Below, piece after piece: positions 22,317 to 34,762 of a stretch of 64,000 nucleotides of DNA. Within the stretch, counting starts at the first letter, position 1. Each line of letters opens with the position of its first letter. The position numbers and the translations under genes were made by a program. Source of the stretch: Anthoceros angustus (Eukaryota; Streptophyta; Anthocerotopsida; Anthocerotales; Anthocerotaceae); contig MU008156.1 of assembly GCA_010909165.1 (NCBI GenBank), positions 744,001 to 808,000 on the forward strand, given 5' to 3'. The notes beneath the pieces are model-generated. The model saw only the letters and a list, made by a program, of their open reading frames with translations. It was not told the origin of the DNA and did no database searches.

Positions 22317-23065
22317 CTTATTAAATTCAAGAAGATTTTATTGAGGTGAAAAAACGATGGGAAAAGCCCATCTAGGAGGGGACAACCAAAGGGGACCAGG
22401 GGTCGAGGTGAAGAGGAGCAAATAAGCTCCCTACCTAAAGTCACCCATCGCACCCACAATGTCATATGCGTGAAGAATAAACGGCCCGCAAACCACGGAG
22501 GTAGAGGAAGATGCGTCACCCACTGCCGCCGCCTTGTGGAGGATCGCTGAGAGCGCCTGAAGGGCAATTGAAACCCATTGTCGGAAGTATCGTGAAGTAC
22601 GAGAGGGGACAGACCGTGTCACGTGCATGGTAAGCTTTGGCACAGACTTGACAAATTTGTCAAAGTCCTCGCCCATTGCCCCATACGCTTCTAGTGCAAG
22701 CGAATAAGAGGTGGCCCGCTTGCATCCCGCTATATTTGCGGACCTTGAGAGCCGCCGCCGGCAGCAGCCCAACTCGACGGTTAGTGATGACCGAGGAGAT
22801 GGTGTCTCGTGTAGGATCGGTAACCACCACATCTCGCCATCAAACCGGTCGCCACGGACAAGGTACAGTCACCGATTGAACGACCAGACGGAGAGTATAC
22901 ATCCGCCTCCTCCATGCCATGTAGCCGCCATGATGGCGAACTTGACATCGCGATGGCGCGTGAGTGGCAATGCGACCGTGAGGGGACAACGAGCAAGGTG
23001 TACCCCAGAATCATCGAGGGCAGAGCCGCACTCGCAAGTAAGGAGCGAAGAACACTTATTAAATT
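22317..23065 (-). mobile_element. Second reverse-transcriptase fragment of the same family, inserted in spacer A of unit 1
   Basis: The 11-bp direct repeat CTTATTAAATT lies at 22317-22327 and 23055-23065. The other five spacers have this sequence once, uninterrupted, so the insertion of 727 bp is directly visible. On the minus strand it reads CECGSALDDSGVHLARCP, LTRHRDVKFAIMAA, YSLALEAYGAMG and YFRQWVSIALQ, the same tail motifs as the fragment at 19.8-21.0 kb. The 3' end again has GATGGGCTTTTCCCATC followed by CAATAAAATCTTCTTG. The frame is broken. It is non-autonomous and 5'-truncated. Confidence 0.8.
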
Positions 23066-23223
23066 TGAGCATCCATTTCACTTACCTTAAGCTCCAAAGC
23101 TAGCCTTTTCTATAAGCCGCATACTTGCCATAATTGCACAGTTGCTAATTTTGGGACTCCTTACAATGACACATGTATGGACTACCCCTATAGACAACAT
23201 TCTCTCTATAAATTACGTAGTAA

Positions 23224-23233
23224 TATATATAAG
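23224..23233 (+). promoter_or_regulatory. TATA-like box in spacer A
   Basis: TATATATAAG lies about 390 bp upstream of the unit 1 ATG, and the same AATATATATAAGCGTG phrase recurs in every spacer A. Its position fits a core promoter with a 5' leader of about 350 bp. Role is inferred. Confidence 0.3.
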
Positions 23234-23621
23234 CGTGTTTCCAAGCATATAACTACTTCTATAAGCATGACTTGTTAATGTATATAGTTCTTAGTTTACC
23301 TCATTTTATTTTCTTATTGTATTTCAACGGTTCTTATTTCTAGCTTTATACAACTATTTTAGGGATGGTTCTAAGTTAGAAGTTCATACCCCTATATGAG
23401 GATATAGGCTAGTACAAAGTCAAAGCAAGACTACATACTCCAAGAAAAATCTCGATAGTTCACACTATTGTGCTATATATGTAAATACAACATTTGATTG
23501 AGCTCAAGAAGCTTTATGAGTTACTTGAGTTTTTCGAATCAAAATTATTCGCCATCGGTCAAATCTCCCTTGTACGTAAATCAAACTTGTGACCTAGTTG
23601 CCTAAACTGTGGGGCATCAAG

Positions 23622-25390
23622 ATGAGCACGATGGAGAAGACTTCAAAAGCCGCGGTGTTAGAGGAGACTACAAGACCCACCGTAGTGGAGGAGACTCAGC
23701 ACCCACGATGGTGGAGAGACTCTAGCGCCCATGGTGGTGGAGGAGTCAACAGGACCCAAGGTGATGGCGGAGGAGGAGACTGCAAGAGCCATGGCGGTGG
23801 CCGAGCTCAAGACTCTAGCATCCACCGTGGGGAAGAGGAGGAGACTAGTACAACAAGAGCCTGCATGGTGGAGAAGGAGGAGCATACTACAGAGCCACAG
23901 TCATGGTGGAGGCGGAGGAGACTCCAGCAGAGCCATGGTGGAGGAGGAGGAGCATCTGCAAGAGCCATAGTCATGGTGGAGGAGGAGGAGCATCTGCAGG
24001 AGCCACGGTCATGTTGGAGGCAGAGAGACTCCAACAGCAGCCACGGTGGTGGTGGAGGAGGAGGAGCATCGCACGAGCCATAGTCATGGTGGAGGAGGAG
24101 GAGACTACAAGAGCTACGGTGGAGGAGGAGGAGCATATTGCAGCACCCACGGTCATGTTGAGGCAGGAGGAGACTGCAAGAGCCACATGGTGGAGGAGGA
24201 GGGGCATATCGCACGAGCCATAGTCATGGTGGAGGAGGAGGAGACTACAAGAGCTACGGTGGAGGAGGAGGAGCATATTGCAGCACCACGGTCATGTTGG
24301 AGGCAGAGGAGACTCCAGCAGCAGCCACGGAGGAGGAGGAGACTACAAGAGCTACGGTGGTGGACGATGAGGAAACTATAAGAACCAGTGCGGTGACAAT
24401 GAGCATACTACAAGAGCCCCGGAGAAGAGGAGGAGCATATTGAAGGAGCCACGGTCATGGTGGAGGATGAGGAGACTGCAGGCCACGATGGATGGGGAGG
24501 AGACTAGAAGAGCCATGGTGGAGGATGAGGAGACTACAAGAGCCACGGTGGAGGAGGAGGGGCATATCGCACGAGCCACTCGTGGTGGAGGATGAGCATC
24601 GCAGTGCAGCCACGGTGGAGGAGGAGGAGACTACAAGACCCACATTGCATGTGGAGGACGAGCATATTGCAGCGACCACGCTCATGGTGGAGGATGAGGA
24701 AACTACAGGAGCCAAGATGGAGGAGGAGGAGACTACACGAGCCACGGTGGTGGAGGAGACTGCAGTGCTACCCACACGCGTGGTGAAGGAGGAGGAGACT
24801 ACAGGAGCCAGTGGCGGAGGAGACTCCAGACTACCCAAGATGGTGGAAGAGGAGCATACCACAGGAGCCACGTAATGGTGGACGAGGAGAATATTACGCT
24901 ACGGTGATGGAGGAAGAGGAGGAGACTCCAAGCAGCCACAATGGTCAAGAAGGAGGAGGAGACCCTAGTAGAAACCACGGTGGTGGTGGAGGAGGTGGAG
25001 ACTCCAACATGCGCTGACCGACGGTGGTGGAGGATGAGGAGGAGTCTCAAACAACATCAACGGTGATGGAGGAGGAGGAGACTCTAGCGGCCGTGACGCT
25101 GGTGGATCGAAGGAGGAGACTCTAGCAGATCCATGGTGTTGGAGGATCGTGAAGAGGCGCATGTTTCAGAGCCACGGCGAAGGTGGATATTTCATACGTA
25201 ATCTACAACGGAGAGTAGCTCAAAATTAGGGCCCATGATAGAGGAGACTCTAGAATTAGAATCGACGGTGGTGGAGGAGACTCTAGAATCCATGCATATG
25301 GCGAAGAGTCCAAAATCGACTCCATGGCGAGGAGAGTCCGGAATCAAAATCCACGGTGGAGGAGACTCCAAAACCAAAATCCACTAAGGA
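23622..25390 (+). repeat. Purine-rich Glu-repeat block B, unit 1
   Basis: Repeated GGAGGAGGAGGAGACTACAA and GCCACGGTCATGGTGGAG-like phrases encode EEEETTRATV and EEEHIARAIVMV modules in one main frame. The plus strand is almost all G and A apart from short CT islands. Single round of the block. Confidence 0.9.
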
Positions 25391-26065
25391 TACAAAATGT
25401 ATTTTGTCAAATATCCAAAGCCTCTTGAAAGTTCATACAATGGAAAAATTGCATCAAAGGAGCTTGAAGTGAAGTGGTATCTGTGAGTGCGAGATGTTTT
25501 ACATGCTGGAGTTGTATTCAAAAGGTATGAGAAGGACAACGTGCTCACTATGTTGAAAGTACTGCAACTAGCTCAACTCATGAGTTAGACCTTGCTAAAC
25601 TACAAAGACAAAAACTAGCTTAGAACAAGAGATAAAACAAATTTCAACAAGAAAGGAATTAGAAATGAAAAGCAACAGAAGCATATCAAGAGCTCCAAGC
25701 ATTGCCGTGGAGAAGAATGCGAGCATGAAGCATACAATGAAAATCGCAAAGGGATCAAATATTATGTTATTGGCAAAAGAAAAGGACAAGGCTGCACTTG
25801 AGGTGGAATGTAAAAAGCAAGTCGAAACATTTTTTCCTTGTGGAATGCTAGTAGCTCAACATTTCAAATCATTATATTTGTGCGAATGAGTTGAGAACAT
25901 TGTATCGACTAGCAATCGCAGACGGAAGAACACTATCGGATGAAGAGTTGTTATCTTTGAAATTTGAAATACCGGAAGATCCACCTGCTTCCCGGACCAT
26001 CAATGTATAAAAATATTGATGATCTGATTTCAATAGGCTTAAAAATGTTGCACAAGAAGAAAATT

Positions 26066-26665
26066 ATGGACCATGCATCCACCGCATTGCCCAAGAAGGA
26101 CTACGGGCATCCACCGCATTGCCCAAGAAGGGATTACAGTATCCACCACATTGCCCAAAAGGACAACAGCATCAACGACATTGACTAGAAAGGGACTACA
26201 AACATCCACAATTGAAAGTATACAGTGCATCCACGCACCGCCATTGCAAGAAGGACTACAGGTGCATCCATAGTTGAAAGTGTACAGGCTCCATCCACGG
26301 CCGCCATTGCCCAAAGAGGGACTACAGGCATCCAGCTGAAAGTATACAGTGCATCCACAGCCCGCCATTGCCCAAAGAGGGACTACAGGCATCCACAACT
26401 AAAAGTATACAGGCTCCATCCACATCTCCGCCATTGCCCAAAGAGGGACCTGCATCCACTAAAAGTACACATGCTCCATCCACAGCCCGCCATTGCCCAA
26501 AGAGGGACTACAAGCATCCACGCTTGAAAGTATACAGCATCCACCGCATTGCCCAAAAGGGACTATGTGCATCTATGTTATTGATTGGAAAGGGACTACA
26601 GGCATCCACGCCACCATTGCCGGCCCAAGAAGGTCTGAGCATCCACGACAATTCCGCGGAGGAGC
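26066..26665 (+). repeat. Minisatellite D, unit 1
   Basis: Units of about 33 and then 66-69 bp share CATTGCCCAAAGAGGGACTA and GGCATCCAC-type phrases. In one frame they read PPLPKEGLQAST followed by SIQAPSTS, a Pro/Lys repeat of about 23 residues; the first units read STALPKKGLQA. Confidence 0.9.
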
Positions 26666-27314
26666 TAGACATCCACGACACCACTTAGGTTGACTCGCAT
26701 GGAGAAGCAAAACAAAAAGTCACAAAAGAGCAAAAGTCTATCGATCAACATGGAAAGAAAAGATATGATTACAACTCGAATGCCAATATTTTTCGTGCTT
26801 AGAAGTTGATGATGGTTGCGAAATGGATGGCATGTCATCAATTCCAAAGCCGGAGGTTGTGAGAAAAAACAACTCATGGGGTCTCAAAGGCCCATGTTGA
26901 CAAAGCAAATTCGTGTTTTGGATGCTGATCGGTAAAAATGCAATAATTCACTAGCCTTGAAGATATCAATGCCTATTGGGGACGAAGATACATTTTTGAT
27001 AAGGACTCTCAAAAGAACTTCAATGCAATTCTGTGCCAACCATTTCCATGACACATGTCTACTTCCTAATGAAGACCCTTTGAATGCCATGCATTCTAGA
27101 GCAATAGCAAGGCCTCATAAGGCAAGTGGTCACAAGGCTTCAAAGAAAAAGGAGAGTTGCTGGTCCGGATCAAGAAAAACAGTCTTCATATGCATGTTTT
27201 GGTCCCGATCAAGAAAAAGTCTTCATATGCATGTTTTGGAGCACGTGGTTGGATTTTCCTAGCTATTTTTATTGTTATTGGTGTGATGATTGCCTATATG
27301 TGCTTTTCACGTTA

Positions 27315-28388
27315 AGTTTTTCGAATGACTCAAGCAAGTTTATTTTTGTAGTACGGTGTCGCTATGATGTAAGCAAGTTCACTTGAAAAATACTCCCTAT
27401 GTTCTCAAATTTTTAATTTTATTTTCATCAAGAGATGAGTTTTTTCATATCTTTGTCTTATTACAAATTCCATGTATTGCTCTGCTTAGTATGGTGCTAG
27501 TTTGTTTGAACAACTTAGATGGTTGGGGGATCGGGAGGAGGGTACGCAGAACCATCGAGCTATGCTACCTCCCATAGCATCGATCCCACGTATTGTCGTT
27601 GTCTAGTATATCCTACATATGGCACTGTCTAGTAGAATTCTTAACATGCGATTTTGTTACAAGCATGCCTTCACATGTAAAGACCATCAAGTAGTAGATC
27701 CCTCCAAAAGGAAACCTTGTACTTCTAAGTCCATCAAATACTAAGCCCATCCAAGAAAACCAATACCACCAATATGACCAGTTCACTGGTTTATCATAGA
27801 ATAATCTTCCAATCCATACATTCTTATTAAATTTGAGCATACATTTCACTTACCTTAAGCTCCAAAGCTAGCCTTTTCTATAAGCCGCAGACTTGCCATA
27901 ATTGCACTGATTGCTAATTTTGGGACTCCTTACAACGACACATGTATGGACTACCCTATAGGCAACATTCTCTATAAATTACATAGTAATATATATAAGC
28001 GTGTTTCCAAGCATATAACTACTTCTATAAGCATGACTTGTTAATGTATATAGTTCTTAGTTTACCTCATTTTATTTTCTTATTGTATTTCAACGGTTCT
28101 TATTTCTAGCTTTATACAACTATTTTAGGGATGGTTCTAAGTTAGGAAGTTCATACCCTATATGAGGATATAGGCTAGTACAAAGTCAAAGCAGACTACA
28201 TACTCCAAGAAAAAATCTCGATAGTTCACACTATTGTGCTATATGTAAATACAACATTTGATTGAGCTCAAGAAGCTTTATGAGTTACTTGAGTTTTTCG
28301 AATCAAAATTATTCGCCTTCTGGTCAAATCTCCCTTGTACGTAAATCAAACTTGTGACCTAGTTGCCTAACTGCCGTGGGGCATCAAG
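27315..28388 (+). repeat. Macrosatellite spacer A, unit 2
   Basis: An uninterrupted spacer of about 1.07 kb from the stop of copy 1 to the ATG of copy 2. It preserves the empty site CTTATTAAATTTGAGC where unit 1 carries the retroelement insertion, and the TATA-like box. Confidence 0.9.
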
Positions 28389-31300
28389 ATGAGCACGATG
28401 GAGAAGACTTCAAAAGCAGCGGTGTTAGAGGAGACTACAAAGACCCACCGTAGTGGAGGAGACTCTAGCACCCACGATGGTGGAGAGACTCTAGCGCCCA
28501 TGGTGGTGGAGGAGTCAGGACCCAAGGTGATGGCGGAGGAGGCGCAAGAGCCATGGCGGTGGCCGAGCTCAAGACTCTAGCATCCACTGGGGGAAGAGGA
28601 GGAGACTAGTACAACAAGAGCCTGCATGGTGGAGAAGGAGGAGCATACTACAGAGCCATAGTCATGGTGGAGGCGGAGGAGACTCAGCAGCCAGTGGAGG
28701 AGGAGGAGGAGGAGACTACAAGAGCCATAGTCATGGTGGAGGAGGAGGAGCATACTACAGAGCCACGGTCATGTTGGAGGCAGAGGAGACTACAAGAGCC
28801 TGCATGGTGGAGGAGGAGGAGCGTCGCACGAGCCATAGTCATGGTGGAGGAGGAGGAGACTACAAGAGCTACGGTGGAGGAGGAGGAGCATATTGCACCA
28901 CGGCCATGTTGGAGGCAGAGGAGACTCCAGCAGCCAGTGGAGGAGGAGGAGCATCGCGAGCCATAGTCATGGTGGAGGAGGAGGAGACTACAAGAGCTAC
29001 GGTGGAGGAGGAGCATATTGCAGCACCCACGGCCATGTTGGAGGCAGAGGAGACTCCAGCAGCCAGTGGAGGAGGAGGAGACTACAAGAGCCACGGTGGT
29101 GGGCGATGAGGAAACTATAAGAACCAGTGCAGACAATGAGCATACTACAAGAGCCCGGAGAAGAGGAGGAGCATATTGAAGGAGCCACGGTCATGGTGTG
29201 GAGGATGAGGAGACTGCAGGCCACGATGGATGGGGAGGAGACTAGAAGAGCCATGGCGGTGGCCGAGCTCAAGACTCTAGCATCCACTGGGGGAAGAGGA
29301 GGAGACTAGTACAACAAGAGCTGCATGGTGGAGAAGGAGGAGCATACTACAGAGCCACGGTCATGGTGGAGGCGGAGGAGACTACAGAGCCACAGTGGAG
29401 GAGGAGGAGCACTGCAAGAGCCATAGTCATGGTGGAGGAGGAGGAGCATACTGCAGCCACGTCATGTTGGAGGCAGAGGAGACTCCAAGCAGCCACGTGG
29501 AGGAGGAGCGATCGCACGAGCCATAGTCATGGTGGAGGAGGAGGAGACTACAAGAGCTACGGTGGAGGAGGAGGAGCATATTGCAGCACCCACGGTCATG
29601 TTGGAGGCAGAGGAGACTCCAGCAGCCACAGTGGAGGAGGAGGAGCATACGCACGAGCCATAGTCATGGTGGAGGAGGAGGAGACTACAAGAGCTACGGA
29701 GGAGGAGGAGCATATTGCAGCCACGGTCATGTTGGAGGCGAGAGGAGACTCAGCAGCAGCCACAGTGGAGGAGGAGGAGACTACAAGAGCCACGGTGGTG
29801 GAGGATGAGGAAACTATAAGAACCACAGTGCAGACAATGAGCATACTACAAGAGCCCGGAGAAGAGGAGGAGCATATTGAAGGAGCCACGCCATGGTGGA
29901 GGATGAGGAGACTGCAGGCCACGATGGATGGGGAGGAGACTACAAGACCCACATTGCATGTGGAGGATGAGGAGACTACAAGAGCCACGGTGGAGGAGGA
30001 GGGGCATATCGCACGAGCCACGGCCGTGGTGGAGGATGAGCGATCGCAGTGCAGCCACAGTGGAGGAGGAGGAGACAAGACCCACATTGCATGTGGAGGA
30101 CGAGCATATTGCGACCACGCTCATGGTGGAGGATGAGGAAACTACAGGAGCCAAGATGGAGGAGGAGGAGACTACACGAGCCACGGTGGTGGAGGAGACT
30201 GCTACCCACACGCGTGGTGAAGGAGGAGGAGACTACAGAGCCACGGTGGCGGAGGAGACTCAGACTACCCAAGATGGTGGAAGAGGAGCATACTACAGGA
30301 GCCACGTAATGGTGGACGAGGAGAATATTACGCTTCGGTGATGGAGGAAGAGGAGGAGACTCAACAAGAGCCACAATGGTCAAGAAGGAGGAGGAGACCT
30401 AGTAGAAACCACGGTGGTGGTGGAGGAGGTGGAGACTCAACATGCGCTGCACACGGTGGTGGAGGATGAGGAGGAGTCTCAAACAACATCAACGTGGTGA
30501 TTACGGAGGAGGAGACTCTAGCGGCCGTGACGCTGGTGGATCCAAGGAGGAGACTCTAGCGATCCATGGTGTTGGAGGATCGTGAAGAGGCGATGTTTGT
30601 GGAGCCACGGCAAGGTGGATATTTCATATCTGAGAATCTACAACGGAGAGTAGCTCAAAATTAGGGCCCATGATAGAGGAGACTCTAGAATTAGAATCGA
30701 TGGAGGAGACTCTAGAATCCATGCATATGGCGGCGAAGAGTCCAAAATCAGACTCCATGGCGAGGAGAGTCCGGAATCAAAATCCACGGTGGAGGAGACT
30801 CCAAAACCAAAATCCACAGAAGGATACAAAATGTATTTTGTCAAATATCCAAAGCCTCTTGAAAGTTCATACAATGGAAAAATTGCATCAAAGGAGCTTG
30901 AAGTGAAGTGGTGGAGTGCGAGATGTTTTACATGCCGGAGTTGTATTCAAAAGGTATGAGAAGGACAACGTGCTCACTATGTTGAAAAGCACTGCAACTA
31001 GCTCAACTCATGAGTTAGACCTTGCTAAACTACAAAGACAAAAACTAGCTTAGAACAAGAGATAAAACAGCCTTCAACAAGAAGGGAATTAGAAAATGAA
31101 AAGCAGAAAGCATATCAAGAGCTCCAAGCATTGCATGTGGAGAAGAATGCGAGCATGAAGCATACAATGAAAATCGCAAAGGGATCAAATATTATGTTAT
31201 TGGCAAAAGAAAAGGACAAGGTGCACTTGAGGTGGAATGTAAAAGCAAGTCGAAACATTTTTTCCTTGTGGAATGCTAGTAGCTCAACATTTCAAATCGT

Positions 31301-34300
31301 TATATTTGTGCGAATGAGTTGAGAACATTATCGACTAGGCAATCGCAGACTAAGAACACTATCGGATGAAGAGTTGTTATCTTTGAAATTTGAAATACCA
31401 AGATCCACAGTGCTTCCGGACCATCAATGTATAAAAATATTGATGATCTGATTTCAATAGGCTTAAAAATGTTGCACAAGAAGAAAATTATGGACTGCAT
31501 CCACCGCATTGCCCAAGAAGGACTACAGCATCCACCGCATTGCCCAAGAAGGGATTACAGGCATCCACCACATTGCCCAAAAGGACAACAGCATCAACGA
31601 CATTGACTAGAAAGGGACTACAAACATCCACAATTGAAAGTATACAGTCGCATCCACGCACCGCCATTGCCCAAGAAGGACTACATGCATCCATAGTTGA
31701 AAGTATACAGCTCCATCCACGGCACCGCCATTGCCCAAAGAGGGACTAAGGCATCCACAGCTGAAAGTATACAAGTGCATCCACAGCCCGCCATTGCCCA
31801 AAGAGGGACCAGGCATCCACCTAAAAGTATATGTGCTCCATCCACATCTCCGCCATTGCCCAAAGAGGGACTACAGCATCCACAACTAAAAGTACACATG
31901 CTCCATCCACGCCCGCCATTGCCCAAAGAGGGACTACAAGCATCCACAGCTTGAAAGTATACAGCATCCACCGCATTGCCCCAAAAGGGACTATGTGCAT
32001 CTATGTTATTGATTGGAAAGGGACTACAGGCATCCACAGGCCACCATTGCCGGCGCCCAAGAAGGTCTGGTGCATCCACGACAATTCCCGGAGGAGCTAC
32101 AGACATCCACGACACCACTTAGGTTGACTCGCATGGAGAAGCAAAACAAAAAGTCACAAAGAGCAAAAGTCTATCGATCAACATGGAAAGAAAAGATATG
32201 ATTACAACTCGAATGCCAATATTTTTCGTGCTTAGAAGTTGATGATGGTTGCGAAATGGATGGCATGTCATCAATTCCAAAGTCGGGAGGTTGTGAGAAA
32301 AACAACTCATGGGGTCTCAAAGGCCCATGTTGACAAAGCAAATTCGTGTTTTGGATGCTGATGGTAAAATGCAATAATTCACTAGCCTTGAAGATATCAA
32401 TGCCTATTGGGGACGAAGATACATTTTTGATAAGGACTCTCAAAAGAACTTCAATGCAATTCTGGTGCCAACCATTTCCATGACACATGTCTACTTCCTA
32501 ATGAAGACCTTTGAATGCCATGCATTCTAGAGCAATAGCAAGGCCTCATAAGGCAAGTGGTCACAAGGCTTCAAAGAAAAGGACAACAGCATCAACGACA
32601 TTGACTAGAAAGGGACTACAAACATCCACAATTGAAAGTATACAGTGCATCCACAGCCCGCCATTGCAAGAAGGACTACAGTGCATCCATAGTTGAAAGT
32701 GTACAGGCTCCATCCACGCGCCGCCATTGCCCAAAGAGGGACTACAGGCATCCGCAGCTGAAAGTATACAAGCATCCACAGCCCGCCGCCATTGCCCAAA
32801 GAGGGACTACAGGCATCCACGCCTAAAAGTATACAGGCTCCATCCACATCTCCGCCATTGCCCAAAGAGGGACTGAGGCATCCACAACTAAAAGTACACA
32901 TGCTCCATCCACGCCCGCCATTGCCCAAAGAGGGACTACAAGCATCCACAGCTTGAAAGTATACAGGCATCCACCGCATTGCCCCAAAAGGGACTACATG
33001 TGCATCTATGTTATTGATTGGAAAGGGACTACAGCATCCACAGGCCACCATTGCCGGCGCCCAAGAAGGTCTACAGCATCCACGACAATTCCCGGAGGAG
33101 CTACAGACATCCACGACACCACTTAGGTTGACTCGCATGGAGAAGCAAAACAAAAAGTCACAAAGAGCAAAAGTCTATCGATCAACATGGAAAGAAAAGA
33201 TATGATTACAACTCGAATGCCAATATTTTTCGTGCTTAGAAGTTGATGATGGTTGCGAAATGGATGGCATGTCATCAATTCCAAAGTCGGGAGGTTGTGA
33301 GAAAAACAACTCATGGGGTCTCAAAGGCCCATGTTGACAAAGCAAATTCGTGTTTTGGATGCTGATGGTAAAATGCAATAATTCACTAGCCTTGAAGATA
33401 TCAATGCCTATTGGGGACGAAGATACATTTTTGATAAGGACTCTCAAAAGAACTTCAATGCAATTCTGGTGCCAACCATTTCCATGACACATGTCTACTT
33501 CCTAATGAAGACCTTTGAATGCCATGCATTCTAGAGCAATAGCAAGGCCTCATAAGGCAAGTGGTCACAAGGCTTCAAAGAAAAAGGGACAACAGCATCA
33601 ACGACATTGACTAGAAAGGGACTACAAACATCCACAATTGAAAGTATACAGTGCATCCACAGCCCGCCATTGCAAGAAGGACTACAGTGCATCCATAGTT
33701 GAAAGTGTACAGGCTCCATCCACGGCGCCGCCATTGCCCAAAGAGGGACTACAGGCATCCGCAGTTGAAAGTATACAAGCTGCATCCACAGCTCTGCCAT
33801 TGCCCAAAGAGGGACTACAGGCATCCACAGCTAAAAGTATACAGGCTCCATCCACATCTCCGCCATTGCCCAAAGAGGGACTACAGGCATCCACAACTAA
33901 AAGTACACATGCTCCATCCAGCCCGCCATTGCCCAAAGAGGGACTACAAGCATCCACAGCTTGAAAGTATACAGGCATCCACCGCATTGCCCCAAAAGGG
34001 ACTACATGTGCATCTATGTTATTGATTGGAAAGGGACTACAGCATCCACAGGCCACCATTGCCGGCGCCCAAAGAAGGTCTACAGCATCCACGACAATTC
34101 CCGGAGGAGCTACAGACATCCACGACACCACTTAGGTTGACTCGCATGGAGAAGCAAAACAAAAAGTCACAAAGAGCAAAAGTCTATCGATCAACATGGA
34201 AAGAAAAGATATGATTACAACTCGAATGCCAATATTTTTCGTGCTTAGAAGTTGATGATGGTTGCGAAATGGATGGCATGTCATCAATTCCAAAGTCGGG

Positions 34301-34762
34301 AGGTTGTGAGAAAAAACAACTCATGGGGTCTCAAAGGCCCATGTTGACAAAGCAAATTCGTGTTTTGGATGCTGATCGGGTAAAATGCAATAATTCACTA
34401 GCCTTGAAGATATCAATGCCTATTGGGGACGAAGATACATTTTTGATAAGGACTCTCAAAAGAACTTCAATGCAATTCTGGTGCCAACCATTTCCATGAC
34501 ACATGTCTACTTCCTAATGAAGACCTTTGAATGCCATGCATTCTAGAGCAATAGCAAGGCCTCATAAGGCAAGTGGTCACAAGGCTTCAAAGAAAAAGGA
34601 GAGTTGCGCTGGTCCGGATCAAGAAAAAGTCTTCATATGCATGTTTTGGTCCCGATCAAGAAAAAGTCTTCATATGCATGTTTTGGAGCACGTGGTTGGA
34701 TTTTCCTAGCTATTTTTATTGTTATTGGTGTGATGATTGCCTATATGTGCTTTTCACGTTAA
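28389..34762 (+). pseudogene. PPI1-like gene copy 2 with duplicated B block and triplicated D-E tail
   Basis: Start ATG and final TAA match copy 1, but the copy is 6.4 kb long. Block B holds two rounds: the phrase encoding MAVAELKTLAS occurs near 28550 and again near 29250. An open stretch of 257 codons at 29363-30136 shows the Glu-repeat frame intact over long distance. Block C (about 30830-31495) is single. The D-E tail then occurs three times (31495-32580, 32581-33590, 33590-34762); the first two E blocks stop at the AAAAAGG before the membrane segment. Only the last copy would supply the membrane anchor. Function as for copy 1 is inferred from the shared modules; the frame is broken at many one-base indels. 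Confidence 0.55.
31495..34762 (+). repeat. Tandem D-E duplication, unit about 1,005 bp, three copies
   Basis: Junctions at about 32580 and 33590 join GGCTTCAAAGAAAAA of block E to GGACAACAGCATCAACG of block D. Both parents contain an AAAAGG run, so the crossover had 5-6 bp of homology. Copies two and three share even rare spellings (TCAATTCCAAAGTCGGGAGG), so the expansion is recent. Confidence 0.85.

Larger units (their letters stand above)
21822..23621 (+). repeat. Macrosatellite spacer A, unit 1 (diverged edge copy, interrupted by insertion)
   Basis: Homology to the other spacers starts at TTTTTGTAGTGTGGTGTCGC. This copy differs more from the rest than they differ from each other, as expected for the edge of an array. 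A retroelement fragment interrupts it at 22328-23054. After the insertion the spacer resumes at TTGAGCATCC and runs to the gene start. Confidence 0.85.
23622..27314 (+). pseudogene. PPI1-like (proton pump interactor) gene copy 1, frame-broken
   Basis: The copy runs from the conserved ATG (MSTMEKTSKAAVLEETT) to TAA after a single transmembrane segment, so all modules B-C-D-E are present once. Block B (to about 25390) is Glu/Val/Thr-rich. Block C has KMYFVKYPKP at 25394-25423, a coiled coil (QEIKQLQQE, ENEKQ, YQELQALQEKNAEHEA) and DGRTLSDEEL at 25921-25950. Block D (26066-26665) is the Pro/Lys repeat. Block E ends GWIFLAIFIVIGVMIAYMCF and SR-stop. Plant PPI1 has the same order: acidic N-terminus, FYFVKY-type motif, coiled coil, DGR motif and C-terminal membrane anchor, and it binds the regulatory tail of the plasma-membrane H+-ATPase. 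One-base indels break the frame many times. Whether this copy is dead or wrongly called cannot be told from the window. It is the simplest copy, with no internal duplication. Confidence 0.6.

Noticed and set aside
23807-24276. Long minus-strand frames in block B rich in Leu, Ser, His and Val
   Set aside because: They are complements of the purine-rich Glu repeat, which naturally lacks stops on that strand.
26066-26665. CRISPR-like array of spaced repeats
   Set aside because: The conserved phrases are separated by related, not unique, sequence, and the host is a plant. It is a coding-type minisatellite.
27613-27849. Antisense Trp/Tyr-rich open frame in spacer A, kept in several units
   Set aside because: The spacers are nearly identical, so the frame is kept by recent duplication. 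It has no family motif and breaks in other copies.
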